Of a DNA stretch of 64,000 bases, positions 16,614 through 24,641 are shown piece after piece. The position numbers and the translations under genes were made by a program. The notes under the pieces were generated by a model. It searched no databases. It was not told the DNA's origin and saw only the letters and a program-made list of their open reading frames with translations. The DNA comes from CAYZHM01 sp964478225 (lineage in GTDB: Bacteria > Pseudomonadota > Alphaproteobacteria > Micavibrionales > Micavibrionaceae), in the NCBI GenBank assembly GCA_964478225.1, contig CAYZHM010000004.1, positions 1 through 64,000 of the forward strand. The letters run 5' to 3'. Each line of letters opens with the position of its first letter. The stretch's first letter is position 1.

Positions 16614-18974
16614 TTATTTCATCTTCTTAACTTTTTTGGATTCCGGGCTGGAGTTTTCCTCGAATTCCTGGGCGGCGACGCAGGAGACGGCGGTCATGTT
16701 CAGGATGCCGCGGGCTGTGACCGAGGGCATGAGAACGTTGGCTGGGCGCGCGGTTCCGAGAAGCAGTGGGCCGATGGAAATCGCGTTGCCAAGCACTTTG
16801 AGGATATTGAAGGAGATGTTTGCGGCCTCAATGTTCGGCATAACGAACAGGTTTGCTGAACCTTTGAAGTTGGAATTTGGCATGACGATATCGCGGATCT
16901 CTTGAGAGAGAGCTGAATCAGCGTGCATTTCACCGTCAACGGCGAGGGTCGGCGCGCGGCGACGAATTTCCTCGTAGGCGCGGCGCATTTTGACGGAGGA
17001 TTCATCGTTGTTGGTTCCGTAGTTGGAATGCGAGAGGAGGGCGACCTTGGGTTCGATCCCGAAGCGTTTGACTTCCTCGACGGCGAGCATGGTTGTATCG
17101 GCAAGCTCTTCGATTGTCGGGTTTGGGTTCACGTGAGTGTCGGTCATGAAATATGTGCCTTGGGGCAGGAGAAGCGTATTCATTGACGTGATCTTTTTAA
17201 CGCCATCGCGTAGACCGATAATGTTGATGACGTCACGAAGATGCGCACGGAATTGCCCGACTGTGCCACAGATGACGGCATCAGCATCGCCTTTGTAGAC
17301 CATGAGGCAGCCGATGACTGTGGTGTTGGTGCGGACTTCCGTTCTTGCTTTGGCGGGGTTGACGCCGCGGCGTTGCATGATGGCGTGGTAGGTTTCCCAG
17401 TAATCACGGTAGCGTTTATCATCTTCGGGATCGACGAGTTCGAAATCTTCATCGGCGACGATGCGCAGGCCGAGTTTTTTAATGCGGGTGGCGATGACTT
17501 TATGGCGGCCGATAACGATTGGTTTTGCAATTTTTTCATCGACAGTAAGTTGAACGGCCTGAAGGACTCTGTCTTCTTCGCCTTCGCAGTAGACGACGCG
17601 TTTTGGATTGGCGTGTGCGCGATCGAAGAGGGGTTGCATGACGAGATGCGAGCGGATGAAGAATTGGCGGAGTTTTGCTTTGTAAGTTTCAAAGTCTGTG
17701 ATGGGACGTGCGGCGACGCCGGATTCCATTGCGGCTTTGGCGACGGCAATGGGAAGATCGACGATCAGGCGTGGGTCGAATGGTTTTGGGATCAGGTAAT
17801 CTGCGCCGAATTGAAGGTCTTCGTCACGATAGACGGCTTTGACTTCGGGGGTGGCTTCTTTACGGGCGAGATCGGCGATGGCCTTGATGCAGGCCTCTTT
17901 CATTTCGTCGTTGATTGCGGTTGCGCCAACATCAAGGGCGCCGCGGAACAGGAACGGGAAACACAGGACGTTGTTGACCTGGTTCGGGTAATCGGAGCGG
18001 CCGGTGCAGATGATGGCGTCGGGTTTGGCTTCGTAGGCTTCTTCCGGCATGATTTCCGGTGTTGGGTTGGCGAGTGCCATGATCAGAGGAGCTTTGCCCA
18101 TTGACCCGACCATCTCTTTATTAAGAACATTGGGGCCTGAGAGGCCGAGGAATACGTCGGCGCCTTTGATGGCTTCGTGCAATTCACGGGCTTTGGTGTC
18201 GGCGGCGAATTCTTCTTTTTGCGGGTCCATGCCTTCGTTACGGCCTTTATAGATGACGCCGTTGCGGTCGCAGACGATGATATTCTTTTTTTGTACGCCT
18301 GTTTTATGGAGTAGGCGCAGGCAGGAGATTGCGGACGCGCCGGCGCCGGAGGTGACGATTTTGATGTCTTTGGCTTTGCGACCGGAATATTCGAGCCAGT
18401 TGCGGAAAGCGGCGGTGACGATGATGGCGGTGCCGTGTTGATCGTCATGGAAGACGGGGATGTTCATGCGCTCTTTGAGTTTGCGCTCGATTTCGAAACA
18501 TTCGGGGGCCTTGATGTCTTCGAGGTTGATGCCGCCGTACGTAGGTTCAAGAGAGGCAATGATGTCGACGAGTTTGTCGGGATTTTTTTCGTTGATTTCA
18601 ACGTCGACGGAATCGATGCCGGCGAATTTTTTAAAGAGGACGGATTTTCCTTCCATGACGGGCTTGGAGGCAAGCGCGCCGATGTCGCCGAGGCCGAGCA
18701 CGGCGGTTCCGTTTGTAATGACCGCGACGAGGTTGCCCTTGGCAGTGTAATCATAGGCTTTTAAAGGGTCTTTTTCGATTTCTTCACAGGGAACAGCAAC
18801 GCCGGGAGAGTATGCGAGGGCGAGGTCTTGCTGTGTGGCCAGAGGTTTGGTGGGGTGAATGCCGACTTTTCCGGGTCTTCCGCCGCGTGTGTGGTATTCA
18901 AGCGCAGATTTGCGGAATGCTTCGGCTTGTGCGTCTTGTTGCGATTTTTTATCTTTTGGCGGTTTGTTTGTCAT
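16614..18974 (-). CDS. maeB: NADP-dependent malic enzyme (malic enzyme-phosphotransacetylase fusion)
   Basis: Decarboxylates malate to pyruvate. The 786-residue protein is the large MaeB form: malic enzyme domain (about 15-430, with YSPGVAVPC, the FHDDQHGTAI segment carrying the metal-binding Asp residues, and SGAGASAISCLRLL for NADP), followed by a phosphotransacetylase-like domain (about 440-770) that in this family is regulatory and binds acetyl-CoA. Length is as expected. It is a single gene, downstream of nothing on its own strand; its upstream region contains a type A palindrome. Confidence 0.96.
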   Translation of the reverse strand: MTNKPPKDKKSQQDAQAEAFRKSALEYHTRGGRPGKVGIHPTKPLATQQDLALAYSPGVAVPCEEIEKDPLKAYDYTAKGNLVAVITNGTAVLGLGDIGALASKPVMEGKSVLFKKFAGIDSVDVEINEKNPDKLVDIIASLEPTYGGINLEDIKAPECFEIERKLKERMNIPVFHDDQHGTAIIVTAAFRNWLEYSGRKAKDIKIVTSGAGASAISCLRLLHKTGVQKKNIIVCDRNGVIYKGRNEGMDPQKEEFAADTKARELHEAIKGADVFLGLSGPNVLNKEMVGSMGKAPLIMALANPTPEIMPEEAYEAKPDAIICTGRSDYPNQVNNVLCFPFLFRGALDVGATAINDEMKEACIKAIADLARKEATPEVKAVYRDEDLQFGADYLIPKPFDPRLIVDLPIAVAKAAMESGVAARPITDFETYKAKLRQFFIRSHLVMQPLFDRAHANPKRVVYCEGEEDRVLQAVQLTVDEKIAKPIVIGRHKVIATRIKKLGLRIVADEDFELVDPEDDKRYRDYWETYHAIMQRRGVNPAKARTEVRTNTTVIGCLMVYKGDADAVICGTVGQFRAHLRDVINIIGLRDGVKKITSMNTLLLPQGTYFMTDTHVNPNPTIEELADTTMLAVEEVKRFGIEPKVALLSHSNYGTNNDESSVKMRRAYEEIRRRAPTLAVDGEMHADSALSQEIRDIVMPNSNFKGSANLFVMPNIEAANISFNILKVLGNAISIGPLLLGTARPANVLMPSVTARGILNMTAVSCVAAQEFEENSSPESKKVKKMK

Positions 18975-19206
18975 GGCGATCTATTAATTTGTTTCTTTGA
19001 GTCTGTAAATCGGTAATGTTGCATAAAATCGAATATATTTGCACGTTGCAGCGCAATAATTTGACTTTGTACTTCGTTGCTTCGTCGCTTACCTGGGGCA
19101 AACCAGGCTGCGCTCCTTGCGCCTGGTACAAAGTCAAATGGGCCTTATATTCTTTCTTGTTGCGCGGGTTATAACAATTTGTTATCCATTGCCTTCAAAT
19201 CTACCT
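18975..19206. other. intergenic region between maeB and tRNA-Leu
   Basis: A 232-base spacer that holds a type A palindromic element (19060-19138) and, 21 bases before the tRNA, a perfect inverted repeat ataacaatttgttat (19171-19185) that may belong to the tRNA promoter region. Nothing coding is visible. Confidence 0.5.
19060..19138. repeat. palindromic element type A, copy 2
   Basis: A 79-bp element with perfect 13-bp terminal inverted repeats, tttgactttgtac at 19060-19072 and gtacaaagtcaaa at 19126-19138. The interior has cttcgtcgctt and the complementary-looking gctgcgctccttgcgcctgg. Same family as 6516-6595 and 19305-19375. Confidence 0.8.
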
Positions 19207-19292
19207 GCGGCCGTGGCGGAATGGTAGACGCGCAGCGTTGAGGTCGCTGTGGGAGCAATCCCGTGGAGGTTCAAGTCCTCTCGGCCGCACCA
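19207..19292 (+). tRNA. tRNA-Leu (anticodon GAG)
   Basis: An 86-nt class II tRNA. The acceptor stem pairs gcggccg (19207-19213) with cggccgc (19282-19288), followed by discriminator A and an encoded CCA. The anticodon stem-loop is cagcg-ttgaggt-cgctg with anticodon GAG, the long variable arm is tgggagcaatcccg, and the T loop ttcaagt is present. It reads CUC and CUU leucine codons. Confidence 0.97.
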
Positions 19293-19304
19293 AATTTTCT
19301 TTTA

Positions 19305-19375
19305 TGACTTTGTTGCTGCGTCGCTTGCGTATTTTTATACGCGGCGCTCCTTGCACCTTGTCCAAAAGCAAATTA
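19305..19375. repeat. palindromic element type A, copy 3
   Basis: Starts 12 bases after the tRNA-Leu. It begins tgactttgttgctgcgtcgc and contains the inverted pair gcgtat/atacgc, then ggcgctccttgcaccttg. The outer ends (tgactttgt and ccaaaagca) are less well paired than in copies 1 and 2. Confidence 0.7.
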
Positions 19376-19385
19376 TACCCCTTTT

Positions 19386-19997
19386 ATGGAATGGAAATTT
19401 TCAGATAAGCCGGTGGCTTATGAAGAGGCGCTGCGCTTTATGGATGAGCGCGCGGCGGGGATTCATGATGGGACGTTGCCGGAATGTGTTTGGTTGCTGG
19501 AGCATCCTTCCATTTACACAGCAGGGACGAGCGCGAAGGAGCAGGATTTGCTGCGTTCTGATTTTCCGGTTTATGAGACGGGGCGAGGCGGGCAGTACAC
19601 ATATCACGGACCGGGGCAACGCGTGGCGTATGTGATGGTCGATTTAAAAAAGCGCGGCGGGGATATTCGCAAGTATGTTTGCAATTTAGAGGAATGGATT
19701 ATTAAGACGTTGGCGGAGTTTGGGATTGAGGGGGAACGTAGAAGCGGGAGGATCGGGATTTGGATTAAGGAGCCAGAAGCCAAAATTGCGGCGCTGGGGG
19801 TGCGGGTGCGGCGCGGGGTGACGATGCATGGGATTGCGATTAACGTTGATCCGGATTTGTCACATTTTGAGGGGATCGTGCCGTGCGGGATTGCGGAGTA
19901 TGGCGTGACGAGTATGAGGAATGTTCTGAAAAAGGATATTGACAGAATGTTTTTAGACGCTAGGCTGAAAGAAACTTTTCATAAGGTTTTCGGGTAG
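19386..19997 (+). CDS. lipB: octanoyl-[acyl-carrier-protein]:protein N-octanoyltransferase
   Basis: Transfers octanoyl groups from acyl carrier protein to lipoyl domains. The 203-residue protein has RGGQYTYHGPGQRVAYV near 60-77 (substrate loop), KIAALGVRVRRGVTMHG with the conserved Lys, and IVPCGI with the catalytic Cys167. Length is normal. LipA is not in the window. The gene stands alone between tRNA-Leu and a broken small gene. Confidence 0.96.
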   Translation: MEWKFSDKPVAYEEALRFMDERAAGIHDGTLPECVWLLEHPSIYTAGTSAKEQDLLRSDFPVYETGRGGQYTYHGPGQRVAYVMVDLKKRGGDIRKYVCNLEEWIIKTLAEFGIEGERRSGRIGIWIKEPEAKIAALGVRVRRGVTMHGIAINVDPDLSHFEGIVPCGIAEYGVTSMRNVLKKDIDRMFLDARLKETFHKVFG

Positions 19998-20017
19998 ATT
20001 TCAAGGGTAGGAGTAAA

Positions 20018-20262
20018 ATGAGAAATTGCAAATATGCGCTTGTTTCTGTTTTTACAGTTGCGGGGGAAAAAAGACCTTAAAACTTGCAAAATCCTGTGTG
20101 GAGGAGATTATTGTCGATCCGAGAAATAATCGGCAATCTTTAGCCTTTCTAACTCCGCATGGTCTTGACAGTTTGTGTGGGTATGAGATGCGGGAAGGTG
20201 TCGCGCTGGTTATTGGAATGCCCTATGCGGAGGTTCCACATTTTAAAGCGGACATATCGTAG
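20018..20262 (+). pseudogene. small hypothetical gene split by a frameshift at an A-run
   Basis: An ATG at 20018 with GGAG just before it opens a frame that stops after 20 codons. The frame one base back, entered at the run gggggaaaaaag (about 20062-20073), continues to a TAG at 20260-20262. Joined, they would give a small coherent protein of about 80 residues with LAKSCVEEIIVDP and ending HFKADIS. The second frame has only a weak TTG start at 20026 inside the first. A single-base indel in the homopolymer is the simplest reading. No family recognised. Confidence 0.45.
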
Positions 20263-20271
20263 GGTGTTTGT

Positions 20272-21156
20272 TTAATCCGCAGCCCGGTCAATGAATTGGC
20301 TTTGCGCGTAGGCGGCGCAGAATTTAATGAAATCGGTGGTGATGGTTTGGATTTGCGCGAAGCCGGAGTGTTTCTCGCAGGTTTCTTCGTTCATATAAAG
20401 CGAGCGGTTGATCTCGATTTGCAGACTGTGGCGGCCACGGGCGGGGGAGTTATAGCGTTCGATCAGTTCCGCGCCTTTGTAGGGGTCGTTCAGGCTGACG
20501 CTTAGGTTTTTCTGGCGGAAGAAATCGCGGCAGGCATGCATGAAGGCGGTATCGCAGGTTAGGCCGTCACGGTTGGACAGCACGATGTCGCTGGGTTTCT
20601 TTTCATTGCCGACGAGGCGCGGAGCGTTTTTGGGATAGGAGCTGGCGCTCGGCATGGAGTGGCAGTTGATATGGAAGACCTGGCCGAAGTTGTAGTGGGT
20701 CTCATTTATTATTTTGCATAATTCAGTATGGTAGGGTTGATAGTACTGCGTGATGCGGTGCTGGATTTGTTCGGCGGTCAGCGGATGGTTGTAAAGCGGT
20801 TTGCCGGGCTCGACGAGGCGGCGGATGAGCCCGATGCCGGCATCGGATCTGGCTGTGGGGTTGATTTCACCGTAAGGCCAATCGCCGGCCAGCATTGAAG
20901 GGTCGATGTCGTCGATGGCACGGTTGGGGTCGATATAGGCGCGCGGGAAAAGGGCGCGGAGCAGATATCCCCCGTGTTCAGGGGCGTTTATAAAGAGTTC
21001 GTCCACATATTTATCCTCGGCGCATTGCAGGATTTTAAAGCCGCAGGAGTAATTGAAATCGTCAGGATAGTTTGTGCCGCTGTGGGGCGAGTCAAAGACC
21101 AGCGGCAGAGGGTTTGCGGGTTTTAGAGTATCGAAAACAGCCATGTCTTCTATCAT
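20272..21156 (-). CDS. N-formylglutamate amidohydrolase family protein
   Basis: The 294-residue protein matches the HutG2/FGase family: FDSPHSGTNYP near 21-31, DKYVDELF near 48, FPRAYIDPNRA with the family Arg/Asp, HINCHSMPS with metal-binding His, and SVSLNDPYKGAELI. It would hydrolyse N-formylglutamate or a related N-acyl compound; no histidine degradation genes accompany it. A second ATG at 21144 (MAVFDTLK) is an equally possible start. Codons near 20709-20729 overlap a copy of the AT-rich motif. Confidence 0.85.
   Translation of the reverse strand: MIEDMAVFDTLKPANPLPLVFDSPHSGTNYPDDFNYSCGFKILQCAEDKYVDELFINAPEHGGYLLRALFPRAYIDPNRAIDDIDPSMLAGDWPYGEINPTARSDAGIGLIRRLVEPGKPLYNHPLTAEQIQHRITQYYQPYHTELCKIINETHYNFGQVFHINCHSMPSASSYPKNAPRLVGNEKKPSDIVLSNRDGLTCDTAFMHACRDFFRQKNLSVSLNDPYKGAELIERYNSPARGRHSLQIEINRSLYMNEETCEKHSGFAQIQTITTDFIKFCAAYAQSQFIDRAAD
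20709..20729 (+). repeat. AT-rich motif, copy 6 (inside amidohydrolase gene)
   Basis: ttattttgcataattcagtat, read on the plus strand, within the minus-strand amidohydrolase gene, where it encodes part of HTELCKIIN. It is close to copy 5 at 16282. The surrounding local sequence is also AT-rich. Confidence 0.45.
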
Positions 21157-21239
21157 AACGCCAAGAGCGCGATGTGCGAAGTGTTTATTTTTAATATTTT
21201 TCTCTTCGTTTCTGGGAAAGTTCGCGTTAAAACACTGTC

Positions 21240-22682
21240 ATGCACGATATTAAGTTTATTCGAGACAATCCTGAAGGTTTTGACAAAGCGATGGTGCGGC
21301 GCAAGCTGGGGCCGCAATCTGGTTCTATTTTAAAGATGGATGAGGAGCGGCGCGCGTTGCTGACACGGTTGCAGGAATTGCAGGCGGAGCGGAATGAAAA
21401 ATCCAAAGCAATTGGAGATATTAAGAAGGCCGGTGGTGATGCGCAGGCGGCGATGAGTGCGGTGGCGGCGATTAAGAGCGAGATGGAGTCGCTTGAAGTT
21501 GATGAACGCACAAAGGGTGAGGCGCTTAACCAACATTTGGCGGGATTGCCGAATATTTTGTTTGAGACTGTGCCGGACGGGGCGGACGAGAAGAGCAATG
21601 TTGAGGTCCGTAAGTTTGGCGAGATTAAAGTGCAAAAAGGTCCTGATCATGTCGAGATTGGCGAGAAGCTCGGGATGATGGATTTTGAGGCGGCGGCGAA
21701 AATGTCGGGCAGCCGTTTTGTTTTGTTATCGGGCGGATTGGCGCGGCTGGAACGCGCACTCGCGCAATTTATGCTCGATACGCATACGCAAGAGCATGGA
21801 TATACGGAAGTGTCGCCGCCGTTGTTGGTGCGGGACAATGCGGTGTATGGGACAAACCAGTTGCCGAAATTTGCGGAAGATTTGTTTTCAACAGGATATC
21901 TGAGTCCGCAAGCTATGAGGAAATTAGCTACTGATGTAGTTGATTATGTGAGATCAAAAGATTTACTAGTTAAGCCTTATTCAAATATTCGTCTACCGGA
22001 AGAAGATCTTCCGTCTGTAAAAGACGATACCTTTATTAATGCTTTATTAGAAAACAAAGATTTTCAGAATAAAAATAGGCTTTGGTTGATCCCCACCGCT
22101 GAGGTGTCGCTGACGAATATTGTGGCGGAGGAGATTGTTGAAGAGAGCTATCTGCCGCGCAGATATACAGCGCATACTCCTTGTTTTAGAGCGGAGGCCG
22201 GGGCGGCGGGGAAAGATACGCGCGGGATGCTGAGGCAGCATCAGTTTTATAAAGTCGAGATGGTGTCGATTGTGAAGCCGGAAGACAGTGAAGCGGAGCA
22301 TGAGCGCATGACAAAATGTGCGGAGGCGATTTTGCAAAAGCTTGGTCTGGCGTTTCGGACTGTGGTTTTGTGCAGTGGTGATACGGGTTTTGGCGCGAAA
22401 AAGACGTACGACATCGAAGTGTGGTTGCCGGGGCAGGAGGCATACCGCGAGATTTCAAGTTGTTCGAATTGCGGGGATTTCCAGGCGCGGCGGATGAATG
22501 CGCGGTATAAGACCGCCGAGAAAAAGAATGAATTTGTTCATACGCTGAACGGTTCCGGTGTTGCGGTTGGCCGTGCGCTGATTGCGGTGATCGAGAATTA
22601 TTGGGATGGAACAGGCATTGTTGTTCCTAAAGTTCTCAGGCCGTATATGGGCGGGTTGGAGAAGATTGTGAAGCATGCCTAA
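21240..22682 (+). CDS. serS: seryl-tRNA synthetase with an internal insertion
   Basis: Charges tRNA-Ser. The N-terminal coiled-coil arm (about 25-105) and the class II core are present: TEVSPPLLVRDNA, LPKFAEDLF, LIPTAEVSLTN, CFRAEAGAAGKDTRG (motif 2) and GSGVAVGRALIAVIENYW (motif 3). The protein has 480 residues, longer than the usual 420-430, because about 60 residues (roughly 220-279, bases 21898-22079) sit between LPKFAEDLF and LIPTAEV where other synthetases have only four to six. That segment is AT-rich and unlike the rest of the gene, but in frame. The enzyme should be functional, as every catalytic motif is intact. pcm starts inside its last codons. Confidence 0.96.
   Translation: MHDIKFIRDNPEGFDKAMVRRKLGPQSGSILKMDEERRALLTRLQELQAERNEKSKAIGDIKKAGGDAQAAMSAVAAIKSEMESLEVDERTKGEALNQHLAGLPNILFETVPDGADEKSNVEVRKFGEIKVQKGPDHVEIGEKLGMMDFEAAAKMSGSRFVLLSGGLARLERALAQFMLDTHTQEHGYTEVSPPLLVRDNAVYGTNQLPKFAEDLFSTGYLSPQAMRKLATDVVDYVRSKDLLVKPYSNIRLPEEDLPSVKDDTFINALLENKDFQNKNRLWLIPTAEVSLTNIVAEEIVEESYLPRRYTAHTPCFRAEAGAAGKDTRGMLRQHQFYKVEMVSIVKPEDSEAEHERMTKCAEAILQKLGLAFRTVVLCSGDTGFGAKKTYDIEVWLPGQEAYREISSCSNCGDFQARRMNARYKTAEKKNEFVHTLNGSGVAVGRALIAVIENYWDGTGIVVPKVLRPYMGGLEKIVKHA
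21898..22079. mobile_element. candidate in-frame insertion element within serS
   Basis: About 180 bp, roughly one third G+C by hand count, embedded in a gene of much higher G+C. Near its middle is an imperfect palindrome from 21990 to 22026 with arms cgtct/agacg and cggaag/cttccg around gaagatcttc. The length, AT bias, in-frame position and palindromic centre resemble protein-coding palindromic elements of Rickettsia, but I have no second copy in the window. Confidence 0.45.
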
Positions 22683-23352
22683 TTCCGCTTTGAAATCGTC
22701 GCAGGATGTGAACAAACGGATCCGTTTGATTATGTATCTGCGGACGAAGGGGATTACGGATACGGATGTTTTGTCGGCGATGGAAACTGTGCCGCGGGAT
22801 TATTTCGTGCCCGAAGTCAGCCGCGATCAGGCGTGGGACGATGTGGCGTTGCCGATTGGCCGTGGGCAGACGATTTCGCAGCCGCTGGTGGTGGCGACGA
22901 TGAGCGCGGCGTTACAGCTTTCGGGCAAAGACCGGGTTTTGGAGATTGGCACGGGATGTGGGTATCAGACGGCGGTTTTGGCGAAGTTGTGCCGGCGGGT
23001 GTATACGATTGAGCGGCATAAACCCTTATCGCAGGCGGCTGAGCAGCGGTTTGAAGATCTGAAGGTTCGGAATGTGACGGCGGTTGCTGGGGACGGGATG
23101 AAAGGCTGGCCGCATTTCAAATCACAGAAAATGGAGCCTTTTGACAAGATTATCGTGACCGCAGCGGCACGCGAACGGCCACCTCAGGTTTTGATGGATC
23201 AATTGAAGATTGGCGGGATTATGATCGCCCCCGTGGGCGAGAGCGGGGCCCAGGTTTTACGGCGGTTTAAGAAGGAATCTGAAGAGGCTTGTGCGACAAA
23301 GGATTTAATGCCTGTGCGATTTGTGCCATTATTACCTGACACTGAGGACTAA
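22675..23352 (+). CDS. pcm: protein-L-isoaspartate O-methyltransferase
   Basis: Repairs isoaspartyl residues using S-adenosylmethionine. The 225-residue protein has VPRDYFVP near 38-45, GRGQTISQP near 62-70, the SAM motif EIGTGCGYQTAVLA near 90-103 and a KIIVTAAA strand. It overlaps the serS stop by eight bases and precedes an NlpD-like lipoprotein gene; pcm next to nlpD-type genes is a common arrangement in proteobacteria. Confidence 0.95.
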   Translation: MPNSALKSSQDVNKRIRLIMYLRTKGITDTDVLSAMETVPRDYFVPEVSRDQAWDDVALPIGRGQTISQPLVVATMSAALQLSGKDRVLEIGTGCGYQTAVLAKLCRRVYTIERHKPLSQAAEQRFEDLKVRNVTAVAGDGMKGWPHFKSQKMEPFDKIIVTAAARERPPQVLMDQLKIGGIMIAPVGESGAQVLRRFKKESEEACATKDLMPVRFVPLLPDTED

Positions 23353-23371
23353 CCCCGGTAACAAAGTTCGA

Positions 23372-23480
23372 TAAATGGCCTGCAAACCGCATTTTCCTGC
23401 GCTTCCGTTTCTTACGTATCGCAACATACGCTGCGATACGGTTCTCGTAAAATGCGGTTTTCGGCGCATTTCTCTTTCTT
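23372..23480. repeat. palindromic element type B, copy 1
   Basis: Begins taaatggcctgcaaa, contains the inverted pair ccgcatttt (23387-23395) and aaaatgcgg (23449-23457) around cgcttccgtttcttacgtat and tacgctgcgatacggttctc, and ends ttttcggcgcatttctcttt. Related copies lie at 32490-32593 and 35825-35939. This copy overlaps the first codons of the NlpD-like gene. Confidence 0.75.
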
Positions 23481-24460
23481 TGTGTTTGATGGGGGCTTTA
23501 TTTCTTGGTGGCTGTGGGGAGCATCGTCTGGCCAGCGTCTTGCATTATGGCGTTAAAGAAGGGGCGGGGACCACAGGCGCGTTTACAATTCTTGAGGGGG
23601 ACACGCTGTGGGCGGTGTCGAAGCGATATAATATTCCAATGCAGGACATTGTTGTCGTGAATAATTTGAGTGAGCCTTATAAGTTGGCGGTCGGGACGCG
23701 TTTGAAGTTGCCGGCGCCGCGGACGTATGAAGTGCGGGAAGATGATACGCTTTATACGGTGTCGCGGATGTTTGCGGTGAGTACGTCGGAGCTCGCGCAG
23801 CTGAATGATTTATCAGAGCCTTATACGGTTTATCCGCGGCAGGTTTTGCGTTTGCCTTCGGTTGTGCGGAGGGATACGCAGGCGATTATTGAGGCGGAAG
23901 GATATGAGGCGGCAGCTGTGGCACCGGTTGAAAGTGAGGTTTTGCAAGAGCCGCTTGCAGCGGAGGTGCAGCAGGAGCCGTTGCCTGAACAAGGTCAGGA
24001 ATTGGTGCAGAAAGAAACGCAGAAGAATAAGCCCTCAAAAGCCAATGAGCGGGTTGCTTTACCATCTGCGCCGAAACGATCCTCAAGCAAATTTGAAAAG
24101 CCGGTGGACGGGAAGGTTATTTCTTCCTATGGCCCGAAGAATGATGGGTTGCATAATGACGGGATCAATATTGCCGCGCCGAAGGGTACACCTGTGAAGG
24201 CCGCGGAGAATGGTGTGGTGGTTTATTCGGGTGATGATTTGAAAGGCACGGGGAATTTGGTTTTGGTGCGGCATGATGATCGGTGGATGAGTGCTTATGC
24301 GCATTTGGATAAACGGTTGATCAAACGTGGGGATATCATTACGCGCGGGCAGCAGATTGGAACGGTTGGATCGACGGGGTCGGTTGACACGCCGCAGTTG
24401 CATTTTGAACTAAGGCGCGGGACGAAAGCGTTGAATCCACAGGTTTATATGGGAAGTTAA
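23375..24460 (+). CDS. NlpD-like lipoprotein: two LysM domains and M23 peptidase-like domain
   Basis: Envelope protein expected to bind peptidoglycan and activate an amidase during division. Features: lipobox LFLGGC (Cys47), LysM domains at about 67-111 and 114-157, a Pro/Gln/Glu-rich linker, and an M23/LytM domain from about 245. The M23 domain has HNDGINIAAPKG where active peptidases have HxxxD, and PQLHFEL, so it is probably a non-catalytic activator as in E. coli NlpD. The ATG at 23375 and the next 30 codons lie inside a type B repeat; the only later start candidates (TTG or ATG near 23478-23487) would leave almost no signal peptide. So the repeat appears to supply the signal peptide's N-terminus. 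Confidence 0.88.
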   Translation: MACKPHFPALPFLTYRNIRCDTVLVKCGFRRISLSLCLMGALFLGGCGEHRLASVLHYGVKEGAGTTGAFTILEGDTLWAVSKRYNIPMQDIVVVNNLSEPYKLAVGTRLKLPAPRTYEVREDDTLYTVSRMFAVSTSELAQLNDLSEPYTVYPRQVLRLPSVVRRDTQAIIEAEGYEAAAVAPVESEVLQEPLAAEVQQEPLPEQGQELVQKETQKNKPSKANERVALPSAPKRSSSKFEKPVDGKVISSYGPKNDGLHNDGINIAAPKGTPVKAAENGVVVYSGDDLKGTGNLVLVRHDDRWMSAYAHLDKRLIKRGDIITRGQQIGTVGSTGSVDTPQLHFELRRGTKALNPQVYMGS

Positions 24461-24470
24461 AGACACGTTT

Positions 24471-24572
24471 ATGAGTATGAGCCCGTTCATGACATTTCTT
24501 GTTTTTATCGCAATTTTGGTGGCGATTATTGTTGCCGGATACTTTATTTTGCGCGCGATTGGCCGCAATTGA
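24471..24572 (+). CDS. 33-aa single-span membrane microprotein
   Basis: A short frame beginning ATGAGTATGAGC with 33 residues: a brief polar start, one strong membrane helix (FLVFIAILVAIIVAGYFIL) and a basic end RAIGRN. It starts ten bases after the NlpD-like gene's stop and lies 69 bases before yajC. The composition and charge pattern are those of a real membrane microprotein. No family recognised and no clear ribosome binding site. Confidence 0.45.
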   Translation: MSMSPFMTFLVFIAILVAIIVAGYFILRAIGRN

Positions 24573-24641
24573 GCCGATACTTGTTTTTACCTTGTAAATG
24601 TTTATAGTTTGCCCGGTTATTGAAATGAATCGGAAGGCTTT

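Noticed and set aside
17241..18104. Long (287-codon) open frame opposite maeB
   Set aside because: It is antisense to a well-supported malic enzyme gene and its Gly/Asp/Phe-rich product has no domain; typical shadow of a G+C-biased gene.
20062..20073. Programmed -1 frameshift site in the small gene at 20018
   Set aside because: The zero-frame codons are GAA AAA AGA, which does not fit an X-XXY-YYZ heptamer, and no stimulatory hairpin is evident; a plain indel is simpler.
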